The translations under genes were made by a program, and so were the position numbers. DNA of 64,000 nucleotides from Tenrec ecaudatus (Eukaryota; Chordata; Mammalia; Afrosoricida; Tenrecidae), in NCBI RefSeq assembly GCF_050624435.1, contig NC_134539.1:123797525-123861524 (forward strand), given 5' to 3'. Shown here one piece after another: positions 36,401 to 48,400 of this stretch. The notes beneath the pieces were generated by a model, which worked only from the letters and a program-made list of their open reading frames with translations, was not told where the DNA came from and ran no database searches. The first letter of the stretch is position 1. Every line of letters starts with the position of its first letter.

Positions 36401-39400
36401 GTTTGCTCATGAAGACCCTACCTAGCATTTAAAATACTTTAATTCTGAGTCCTGCATTAGCACACCAGAAAACCAAAACACCAAACCCTTAAGTCGTGCC
36501 AACTCTTAGCTTCCCTATACATGGTTTTCAAGGCTTAGTAAATCTTTACAGGAGCAGACAGCCTCACCTTTATCTCACGAAGTAGCTGGTGGGTTTGAAC
36601 TGCCAGCCTTGAGGGTGGTAGTCAATTCTTACTCCGCAGTGCCACCAGAGTTCCCTGAATAGCCACGGTCTAATGTCCTCTTACCCATGTCTATATTTCC
36701 AATATGCTTGGGGTTTGAATAATCTTCTTTATGGTCATGTTTCTAATTTTATTTATTTTTAAAAATAATTTTATTGGGGGCTCGTACAACTCTTATCACA
36801 ATCCATCCATCCATCCATTGTGTATCAAGCATATTTGTACTTTTGTTTCCATCATCATTATCAAGACATTTGCTTTCTCCTTGAGCCCTTGGTATCAGCA
36901 CCTCTCAGCACCTCATATCCCCCCTTCTTCCTCTACCCTCCCTCCCTCACGAACCCTTGATAATTTATAAATTGTTATTATTATGTCGTCTCTTACACTG
37001 TCCAATGGCTTCCTTTATCTACTTTTCTGTTGTCCGTCCCCCAGGGAGGAGGTTATATGTAGATCCTTGTGATTGGTTCCCCCTTTCTCCCCCACCTTCC
37101 CCTTCCCCTCCTGGTATTACTACTCTCATTATTGGTCCTGAGGGGTTTATCAGTCTGTCCTAGAGTCCCTGTGTTTCCAGCTCTTATCTGTACCTGTGGA
37201 CATGCTCTGGTCTAGCCGGATTTGTAATATAGAATTGGGATCATGATAGTGGGGGGAGGAAGCATTAAAGAACTAGAGGAAAATTGTACGTTTCATCGGT
37301 ACTACACTGTACCCTGAGACTTCCAGAAGGGGATTTCCAGTTACATACAGATGAGCTTTGGGTCCCCACTCCGCACTCCCCTCATTCACAATGATATGAT
37401 TTTTTGTTCTTTGATGCCTGATACCTGAGCCCTTCGACACTCCTGATCACACAGGCTGGTGTGTTCTTCCATGTGGGCTTTGTTGCTTCTCAGCTAGATG
37501 GCCACTTATTTATCTTCAAGCCTTTAAGACCCCAGACATGCTATCTTCTGATAGCCAGGCACCACCGGCTTTCTTCACCACCTTTGCTCATGCACCCGCT
37601 TTGTCTTCAGCCATCATGTCAGGAGGGTAGCATCATAGAATGTCGGGTTGTTAGAACAGTGTTCTTGCGTTGAGGGAGTACTTGAGTTGAGGCCCAATGT
37701 CCATCTGCTACCTTAATACTTAACATATAATTATAAGTACATAGATCTATTTCCCTATTGTTATATAAAAATATATTTACATATGTACATGCCTGTGAAT
37801 AGACCTCTATAAAAGCCTTTGCCACCTATTTCTTTCCCCTATTTCCTTTTACTTTCCTTTTGTCCCACTGTCATGCTCAGCCTTCATTTGGGTTTCAGTC
37901 ATTCCTCTCAGTTACATTGCCCTTGATCAAGCCCTACCAGGCCTCCTACACCCTCCTGGCCATCAGTTTTGGATCACCTGTTTCCTTGTCCCCTGGGTTT
38001 GCTAACACCACTTTCTCTCCCCTGCCTCCCCCTCTCCCATGTCCCCGGAACCCTCAGTCCCATTGTTTTCTACTCCAGATTGTTTATCCCGCCTATCTTA
38101 TCTAGATAGACCTACAGTTTTTGTTTTGTTGGGAAAACATAAAATCAAGGTTTCAGGCATGACTACTGCTCAATCTACTGCCGTCAAGTTGATTGCAGTG
38201 CCTGAGCAGAGTCGAACTTCTCCTTGGGGTCTCTGAGGCTGTACCTCTTCACAGGAACTGGAACAGCTACTGGGTTTGAACTTGCTGACAGAGTAACCTG
38301 CGGTCCCACCAGGGCTCTTTTGTAACAGAATCCCCTCTTCTTCAACAGGGTCAGTCTCTCCGTCGGCCAGTCGGTTCAAAGACTGCCTTGGAAGCCTCGC
38401 ATCGCAGGTTCAGAGAGGCTCGGCCTCTTGCCTGAGCAGTCTGGAGTGCACTCCCACCTCATTGGATAAAATCACAACTGTCCGGGAGAAAGCCAGGAGC
38501 CTGGACTCCCTGCTTACGTCCTCTGACCTGGTAAGCACTCTTCTGGGGGTCAGCCCAGAAGGTCTCCACGGCACGAGGAGCCCCCTCAGGCTTCTCGGCG
38601 CCTCTCTGAGCTTGGGCGATGGCATGGAGCCAGGGCTTTAGTGCTATCCCTTCCCTCCCTGCTCAGATACTTTGACACTTCCTCTGGAAAGCCCTCTGTT
38701 TGACATGACCTTCACCTGCATTGCTCTCTAACCATGACCGCCTCACCTAAGGAGGCCCAAGCTCTGCCTCTTCCTTCAAACACGCCTTGGTTATTTCCCT
38801 GAGAGAACCTTCTAAAGTCATCGCCCCCCCCCGCCCCCAGCTGAGTGCGCTCACGTTGACTCAGAGTCACAGTGACCCTGCCCGGGCTGCCAAGGCTGCA
38901 AGCCTTTATGGGAGCAGTTAGCCTCATCTTTCGCCCACTGAGCATCTGGTGATCTTGAACTGTCAGCCTTCCACTTAGTAAGCCAGGGCTTATCCAACAG
39001 CACCTAGGTTCCTTACCGAGAGAACACCAGCAGTTAAAACCCCTACTTGTATCTGCTACCTTTCCCCCTGCTCCTGTGTCATCTCCCCACCCCGTGCCAC
39101 CCAGATCAGATTTCAGGTGTATTTCCTCTTCCAAAAAGCTGCAAGCTCATCACTTGGACCTGCTCCTAGAAAACTTACTGAGAATTCCAGCAAGATGGAG
39201 ACCTAGTCAGGCAGGCTACCCAGACCCGCTTCAACAAGGACGAGCCAGACCAGTGCCGCCCCAAGCGTCCCAGGAAAGGACAGAGATGGGGACCAAATAC
39301 CAGTGAAGGGACAAGCTGCACCGTGAATGATCAGCTGACCTGGTACACGGCAGCCATTGTAAGCAGCCTTCTGATGGAGCCAGCGGCCAGATAGCAGCTC

Positions 39401-42400
39401 TGCTCGCCCAGGGTACACACACACACACCCACGTAGGTGGCTGGCACCCAGAAAGGTGTCACCTTCCTCTTGTTCCCCACACCCTTCCAGTGATCAGACG
39501 TGTGGCCAGCCTCCACTTTTGCCCACCTGGCAGCAGGTGACACCCATCCTGGACAGCTCCTGTTGAGGACATGGTGCCGGGCGCACTCTGCATCCCTCCC
39601 TGCTCCCAGTGGCCGTGGGCGTGTGCTGTGCTCCTAGGGTAAACAGTGGGCATCGGGAGACAGGTGCTGTGCCCCACCCACCCCCTGGGCCTGCAGGAGC
39701 CGACTGTTCTGGCACCAGACACACTCCTCCCAGCCATCTTCTAGGCTGACAAGAAGTCCACCCGAGACTTAGCACCTTGCCTGACCGCTTCCCCCGACCC
39801 CGTTGCCCTTATCCCCTAGTCACCTCAGCCAGCAGAGTGCACCAACCTGTCCTGGATGCCCCTCCCCTGTTTTATCCTTTTTTCAACTTCACTTCCTTTA
39901 AAGGGACATAGTCATGAGTTGGGCTCCTAACGACAAGGTCAGCTGTTCAAAACCCCTGGCCACTGCATGGGAGAGAGACGAGGTTTCCTGCCCGTGTAAA
40001 GATGTACAGCCTTGGAGACCCCAGGGGGCCGTCCTGCTCTGTCCTCCAGGGTCACAGTGAGCCGGAACCCCGTCGGCGACACTGAGTTTACTTTCCCTTC
40101 ACTTGTTTTTCTTTTTCTGACTTTCTTTCCTCCCTCTTTTGTTCACTCCCGGTCCGTTTTCTTTACCATTTCTCATCTTCTTCTACTTTTCCTAGCTTTG
40201 GAGATTCTTTTTTTCACTCTTCCCTTGTTTTAAAATCTCACATTTATTTCTTTTGTTGCTTGTGTATATTTTCCTGTGTTATTATTTTCTTTTGTGTTGC
40301 TCTTGCTTGTTTTCTTTGGGTGCATCCGGTGGGAGACCACAACTAGACCCAAACTTCCAAGTCACCCGACCCCTACAGCCCACACGCTGGGTGAGGCGCA
40401 CTGCCACCCTGCAGCACCTGATCAGTGATGGGCAGTAGCCAACACCAGCCAGCCCGCCCTCACCTGTTCCACATGGACGGCCCACAGAGAACTATGAGAG
40501 CATTTCCATCTTCTGTCACACCCACCGGGTGCTAAACTAGTGACAGACTAGTATGCCTGCTCCACTCTCTTGGCTATATAAAAAATAATTTAAAAAATAA
40601 AGCAAAAACTTTGGGCAAAATACACCCACGTGGAATTACTAATTAATGCAAGTACAGCTATGATGCCTTGGAGACGCCAACCTCAGGTCACACGCGGAAA
40701 CAACCAGTGACCAAAATACAGAGCCAGAAAATCTCCTGAGAAATTGGAACTATGGCATTGGAACTACCTGATAAAGAATTCAAAAGAATGACACTTAGGT
40801 AATTTCAATAACTTGAAAGATTGAGAAAACTGTAAAAAAAAAAATCAAGGAAAAAACAGACCAAACCTTAAAGAGTTCAGGAAAACATCACCAGAAAGAA
40901 CCACACAATAAATGAAAAATTGGGAACAGTACAGAAAATAGAAATCCAGAAGATAAATGGTAAGATTTTAGAGCCAGCTAATGCATCGAAAGGATAAAGA
41001 AGTAGAAATGGATCATTGTGGACGACAGAATCGGCACGGCCGAGAGCTGCCTCGGCACCATTCTGTTAGAGCAGCGGTTCTTAACGTGAAAGGATCCAAC
41101 GCCCCTTTCACAAGGGGCGCCCGACGCATAACAGGGATGAAGTAACAGCAAATATAATTTGATGTTTGGGGGGGGTCACCAGAACACGAGGAGCTGTATT
41201 CAAGGGTCACGGCATGAGGAAGGTGGAGAAGCGCTGTGTTAAGAGGAATAATCAGAAAGAAAAGAACAAAAATAAAATTAAAAGCCTCGGAATTCTGTGG
41301 GCGCCATCAAGAGGAATACTTTACGTGTGGTCAGGATTCCAGAATAGAGACAAAAAAAGGACAGGGAAAAATGATCAAAGATTTGTTGTAAGAAAACTTC
41401 CTTAATAACATGAAAGATAAAAAGATAGGCATGGCAGTAGCCGAATGAGCCACAAACAGAATAGATCCCAAAAGGAAATCTCCAAGACGTATCGTAATCA
41501 AACTCTCCAAAAGCAAAGGCAAGGGAAGATTCAGCAAAAGCAAAAGGTTGCCTACAAAGGAGACCCAATAAGACTAACTTCTGCTTTCCCGACAGAAGCC
41601 ACAGCATGACCTATAAAATGTTGAAGGAAAAACAATTGCCAACCAAGCAATGAAATACACTGGTGAGATGGAAACATTTCCAGACATAGACAGACTTAAG
41701 GGCACCTGCAAAACCAGACCAGCCTCTGAGGGGTTACCAAGGGGAGCTGCCAGGACAGGGACCCAAAAGCAAGCAGATAACAACATGAGATTAAGACAAC
41801 ATCACTGTAGAAGTATTCACAGTGAAATAACACTTTAAGACTAGAAATAGGGAACTAGAGATACCAAATGTGTGTGGGAAGACATCAGCAGACTGAAGAG
41901 GGGATAAATGGAGTGGTCAGTCAGGATGATCTCAAGATAGAGCAGACCATCTTAAACTTTGGTGGAAAATATGTGGTAACTGAAAATAAAATTTCTAAGT
42001 GTCCTTTCCAAAATAAAAAAGGAAAATCATGGAAATTTAGTAAATGCTGAAACAACAGCAGAGGAGGACATGTTAAGAAACTCACCCCCACCTCCCCAAA
42101 AGAACACAGCGCAGGAAACTGTGGAGCACAGAAAGTACCACAGACTGCCAAAAGGACAAACAGATCTGTCTTGGAGGAAGTACAGCCAGAATGCTGTCGT
42201 CAAAAATGCCAAGCTTACTCGTTCGGCCCCGAGACCATAGCCCCAGTCACCCTTCTGACTGGCACTTCCTTCACCCCATGGCTCAGTTTTCAGCTGAACA
42301 CCGAGCAGATCTAGAATGGGAGCATTTTCCCAGGGACAAATTCCGAGAGCAAGAAGGGTTAGGAAAGGAGGAGACCATGAACAAAAACCACAGCAGAGTC

Positions 42401-45400
42401 AAGAAGAAAAGCGATGTTCTGTTGGGAGATGGCCGTCAGTGACATGAAACAATGGAAAAGGGATTTGCTCTGTAAACCTTCACCCAATTCACAATAAAAA
42501 GCTTTCTTTCCTTTTTTTTTCTAAAGAAACTGTGACTGACTATTTGATAAGCTGATCACTTGCTTTCACCCTCAATGAAAATAAGTGACGGATAACTTCC
42601 TTGGGCGTCTGGCTCACAGAAGTAGGGGAGTGAGAAGGAATGGTAGGCTTTCATCCAGCAGACTGTTATTGGGCAGATTCTAAGTGCCAGGCCCTCTCCT
42701 CAGTGCCCGGTGTGAATTACAAAGACCCGCAGTCTCTGGCCCTAAGGCCCTCACTCGCTCACGCTGAGTGAGGAAGAGTCTGACCCAGCAGAGGGGGAAG
42801 GGCTGAGGGGGCCCAGGGGGGTGAGAGGACATGCTGGAGGAGGGGACACTGGAGCGAAGGTGTGACCATGCGCAACATAAATGCTTTCTTCCGTAGGTAG
42901 CGCTTAGTCTTGGATAGAATTGAGCTGGATGTGCCTTTAGGGGTCAATGGCACCAGTGCCTTGTTTCTGTCTGTCTTGTAGAAAAAGTGGTCTGCCTTTC
43001 CGAACCCCGGTTCTCCCAGAATGACTCCGGCACTGGGCACATCGCCGGCCACCCACCAGCGGAGGAGCCTGCCTAAAGGTACCCCCTGCTTGCTATCAGA
43101 CTAGAACTTCCTCAGAGGAAGCCAAGGGAAGGGAGCCCGGGTCTTTGATGTAGATGAAAACGGAAAAGGAAAGACTCATTGTAACAATATCGGACAATAA
43201 GTAAGAGCTTGACAAAGGAAATACAGCTACCTTTTAACCCTCCCACCAATTTTAAACCTCCCACACACTCCGTGAGAGGTTTTCTTTTAACATTTCAAGA
43301 CGTGTTTTTTGCTAACATAGTTGAAATCGTAATGCGTATTTATTTTAGCCTGCTTCTGTCCCTTGATTTTACGCTTTGAGAATTTTCCCTGGCAGTAGAA
43401 ATTATTCATAAATATATGTCATGGCAACGTCCATTCTACATACCATTCCTCTGTTCTGAAGACTGGTGTTTTCTGATGTGGGCTCCTTGTGCATATATCT
43501 TTTCCTGCACTTCTGCCGCTTCCCTTAGGAGAGATCCGCGAAGGCAGTTCTCAGTCACAGGGAATGGAGTATTCACGGCTCGTGAGGCGCGTCGCCATCA
43601 CTGCATTGCTTTTAATGTCTTCTGTCTCTGGTACAACTCTGGGAATGTCCTCGAGAGCAGGGGACTTTGTGGCTGATGCAGAAGGGTTTGGGTTAATGTT
43701 CTAACAGCACTGGAAGGATCTCTCTTCTGCACCACCCCAGTCTGATCATCCATGGAGTAAGGCCCACTAATTGGGGTTTTGTTCAGTTTGGCTGGTCCAT
43801 GGCCTGTATGTCCCCCAACAGGCCTGGTCTAGATTGCGCTCTGACCCTCTTTTTTTAATTTTTATTTTATTTTATTTTTTTTGCGCTCTGACCCTCTTAA
43901 TCAGAATTTGTACCTCACCTGCCTCAAATGCCCTTTTGGAGGGAGGGACACAGGCCTGGAGTGAGGGGTGATTCAGGAAAGGGCGAGTGAAGACCATTTC
44001 CACGTTGGAGATCGCTGTTATGTGAAAGCCGTCCTCCTTCCGTAGAAGTCATAGTCAGACCCTCGGGGAGCCTGGAAAGCCCAGTTCAGGCCCCGGAGAT
44101 GCTCCTTCATTCTCCTCTCTGCCTCCTTCCAGAACTGGTAGAAGCTATCTCGCAGCATCACATCGAGGAGTTACCACCGCCGTCGCGGGAGCTACTTGAG
44201 GAGATTGGTAAGGGATGTTCAGTACAGAATGCCCCGTCACTCCTGATAGCTAGAGCCCCCGGTGGATGGTGGCCTCTCTTGTCTCTGCTCTGGCCCTGGA
44301 ATTCAGGAAGGGGCAGTTTTCCATTAAAATGTGCCTCAGATGACCACCTCAGCCTGGCCAGGATACTTGGCTCGTAGCTGTTGACATTTTGTTTCTTAAA
44401 GTATCTGCGGTAACTTCTAAGGGTAAAAAATAACACTCAATGGGTTTATTTAAAAATATTTTGTTGTCGTTGAAAATAGACGCAACAACACGTATATAGA
44501 GTTCTCTTATTAAAGAGGTTCTTCCTCTGCCCCAACTGTTTATTTGTTGGTTCCACAATCCCCCCCTTCAGGCCAGCTGCCTCCCACATGCACATATGGA
44601 GAAGCTTCCCCCACCCCCACCCCCAACAGGGCGTGAGGCTCCATATGAAGGGAGATGCTGGACACAGCTCCTCAAAGCATCGGGGAATGGAACTTATTGA
44701 AGGGACTCCCATCTCCTTTTCAAAGCAGCCAGACCTTGGAGGCCTGTGGTCTGGCTGCTCAGGCCAAGACACCTGTTTTTGCCGTTTTGCTGTTAGCAGG
44801 AGGTACTAAAGATATTGGCACTGTGGGTCAATCTCTTTCGTGAGGGCAGGGAAGTCCACGGCACAGGGCTAACGAGACCAGACTTTTCCATTTCAGGCCA
44901 GACTGAGCACTGATCGTTCAATTGTGTTTGGAGCTAATCGGCCAGCCCTGCCCAGCTGAAAATCGATGGTGCATGGCCAGAGAGGTGTTCTGAAGTGTCC
45001 CTAGACCAGAGCTGAGTGCCTGCCGACCAGTCCCGCTGGTCAGAGGTTGCACCTCATGAGACCTCGCTGGCGGCCCAATTCTTGTTGTTGGGCTTGTAGA
45101 GATATCCGAGAAGCCCTGGTGGCACAGGGGTGAAGCGCTTGCCTGCGGAGCCAAAGGTTGGTGGTTCCAAAGCAGCACTGTGCTTCCATCAGGTGTCAGC
45201 CAGCGACAGTGCTGCTCTGTCCTCCAGAGCCACCGTGAGTGGGAAACGTGACCACACATCGGAGAATTTTCTGAGCGCCTCCACCGAGTTTTTATCCCCT
45301 GTGGGGTTTGGGTCTCAGAAGAAAGCGGGTGGTGAACAAGAGGACTCCCCCCTAGGCACCGCACCACAGCCCCCAGCCTCAGACGGATCCACTCCGTGCA

Positions 45401-48400
45401 GACGGTCCGACGGTCCGAGCGGCCAGAATCTCCCCGGGTTCTTTCTTTCTCTGTAGAGTAAAATAAGGGTTAATTGCTGGATCATAACACACACACCCCT
45501 TGCCCGCAGAGGCGACCTGTCTCCCAAAGGTGACAGCTGTGGAAATCCTGTAGAGCACAGTTCTGGTCTGCTCACGGGGAGCCAGCAGGAGCTAGAATCC
45601 ACTGGGCAACAGCTAACAACAGGCCCTTCCTCCACCTGCCCCCCGCCCCCCGCACCTCAGGTCACCTCACCGTGGCCCAGGGCCACAGGGCTGCAGGTGA
45701 CTGGGTTGTTGGGTCAGGCTCCTAGCCCCTCCCTCCTTTCCCCCTCTGAGCCGTCCTGGTTCATCCCTGCAAGCTACTCCTCCCTCCCGTTGTCTTTGTA
45801 AAGTAGACTTGTAGAACTGATGTTTGTGAGAGTAGGCTCACATGGGTTTGCTCAGATTGAATCAGGTGGTGGCTCTTCCTCCATCGTGGCTTCAAGCAGA
45901 ATCCCTTGCCGCCCTTGCCCTCTGGACCCTGCTGTCCTCCATTCCACTCCCCCTGGCCCCATTTCAGCAGTGAACTTTCCAACTCCAGCTTGGACCATGG
46001 CCTCGCTACACTGCTGCATCCCAGCACACCATCGCTCGGTCCACTTAGGAAATTACCTGGGCCAGGTTTTTGGTGATGTCTGTACTTTAAGATGAGTCAG
46101 TAATTTTCCAGAAAGATGAGGACAGAGGACACTTGAGCAGTTTCTCTTGATCATGTCCCTCCCACTAGTTAGTGGCCCTCCGGAGGCCACTGGGGAAGGG
46201 GCCAGGGTTTTCACCACTCTGTTGGCGGGCCCTCGCTTACCAGAAGCTCTAAGCACCCGACAGCAGCCTGTAGGGGAACCCTGTATACAGAGGGCTATAG
46301 ATGGGGACAACTTTTAACCATAACCATGGATTCATGAAGTGAGGGCACTGCTGGGAGAGGCGGCTTCCTGGTCTTGAGGAAGGGAGCAACCTGCACCTGC
46401 TTTGCACAGGTCTCGGGCTGACCAGCCCGCGCTCCCTCCTGTCTGTCAACTCCGCTGTGGGCTTCCAAGGCTGGACATCTATATGGGAGCAAGGCATTTC
46501 TTTAGGAAGTAAAAAAGTGTATACTCTGCCTTCTGCCTTTCCATGTCAACCGTTCCTATTGAGTTTCTTCTGATTTGTAGACTGGGAGAAAATCTGAAAC
46601 ACATCCGTAGGAGCCCTGGTGGCGTAGTGGTTTTGATCTGGCTGTTACCTGCAAGGTCAGCAGTTTGAACCCACCAGCCCCCCTGAGGCTTTCTACTCCC
46701 GTTCGGAGCCTCAGTCTCGGAAGCTCCCCAGGGCAGCCCTACTCTGTTCTGTGTCAGCATGAACTCAACGGCAGCAGAGGTGGGGTAAACTTGGGTGGCT
46801 TTGATGTGACTAATATCTCGAGGGAGGATAAGATAAGTACACGATCCAGGCTGTAGACACATTGTTGCGCAGTCATTTCTGACCCGTCGTGGCCCTTTAG
46901 CTCAGAGGGGATGGTCCCATGAGGACTCCCACAGGAGAACCGTCCCTTAGCTTTTCCAAAGTTGTGAATCTCTTGACCGGCAACTGGCGGCTTGTTGCCG
47001 CCGGCCTGTGTTTTCGGTTGGCAACCAAGTGCTTTAGCCCCCGTACCCCCGGGGTCCTGAGTGCTTCACCGCCCAGCTGCCAACTCTGACTCTGCTGCTT
47101 TCGATCTCTGAGGTTTGAGGCCAGTTCCACCTTGATTCTCCTGCTAAAGAGGAGGAGCCCGAATGGGGCGTGCTCACAGGGATGCTATGCAGCTCATGGG
47201 GGAACGGGTATGGAGCGTCGGCACGGCGCCTGCCACCCAGGGCTCTGGACGGCCACTGTCCTCAGCAGCATCTCTCTTTTTAGTGCCGGGGACTTTCCCA
47301 GGCTTGACCCTGCCGTGTCCTAGAGCGGGGTCGGCAAGCTTTCCCTGGAGACAGAGGAGCTGCCCTGTCCTTCACAGTAATCTAAAGTCATGAGAGCTGC
47401 ACGTACATTTTCCCAGACAAATGACATCGCCGCTGTCTGACTAACCTCTTTCACCTTTTCCAGTGTTACTGCAGAGCCACGTGCACATACAGAGAGCCAC
47501 ACAGCCCAACACAAAGGAAGACTCACTACTGAGTCGATGCTGACTCCCTGCGACTCTTTGGACAGAGTAGAGCTGCCCTGTGGGTCTCTGAGATGGTCCC
47601 TCTTCCTGGCGGCAGAGAGCCTCCATCTCCCATGGCAGTTGGAAGTCTACTTTGTAACCACACTAGGCCACCAGGGCTACTTGAATCAGATGGCTGGGCC
47701 TCACCCCAGGATTTCTGACTCAAGGGGTGCAGCGGGTAGGGTGGAGAATTTGCATTTCTAACAAGTTCCCGGGTTATACAGATGCTGCGGTCCTTGGAGA
47801 AACTGGGGTGACATGTAATCCAAACCAAGTGCGGCTGACCCAATTCTGACTCAGGGAGACAGCTCAACGTGTGACAGAGTCGGCTGTCCCCCAGGGTTTC
47901 CTGGGCTCCGATCTTCAGAAGCAGATATCCAGGCCTCCCTCCCACCCCTGCCCGGAGTCGCCACTGGGCAGGTTCAAGCTGCCCACCTTTAGGTTGGTAG
48001 TGCCAGCTGTTCATGCCGCCCAAGCTCCCGGAAAAGCACACAGTTGGTTTCTGTTTGGTTGTGACAGAGCATCTGAAGCAGCAGCAGGCCGCAGCCACCA
48101 TGCCGGTGGAGGACACAGCCACAGGGAGGGGCCCTGGCAGCTCTGAAAATGGTAGGCCATCTCCCTCCCCACAAAGGCTGCCTGCCTGCAGTATTAAGTA
48201 AAATGGCATATGCAAAATGCCTGGCACACATCTAAGGTGCACTCTTCCTCACCTCGCTTCCTTAAGGGGCTCCATCCGTGGACACATCTTGCAGATGAGA
48301 ACAGGCTGTGATTTCCACCCCACCCCACAGCAGAATGGTGCTTTGTTTTTCAGGGAGCCTTGCTTCCTGTGGTGGGTACGCTTTCTTTCCTTGGCTTCCT

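Larger units (their letters stand above)
39175..42500 (+). mobile_element. HAL1/L1-type LINE relic, nearly full length, interrupted twice
   Basis: Near 39190 a GCAAGATGGAGACCTAGTC block looks like an L1-type 5' end. A T-rich stretch follows (40095-40320), then A-rich ORF1-like sequence with ATCGTAATCAAACTCTCCAA (41490) and ACAATTGCCAACCAAGCAAT (41630), which match HAL1/L1 from memory. A SINE (39903-40090) and a SPIN element (41072-41236) are nested in it. The reading frame is broken throughout. Limits approximate. Confidence 0.55.

Noticed and set aside
47526..48242. A 238-codon minus-strand open frame opposite exon 25
   Set aside because: It crosses two SINEs and the exon in antisense; GC-rich chance opening with no known similarity.
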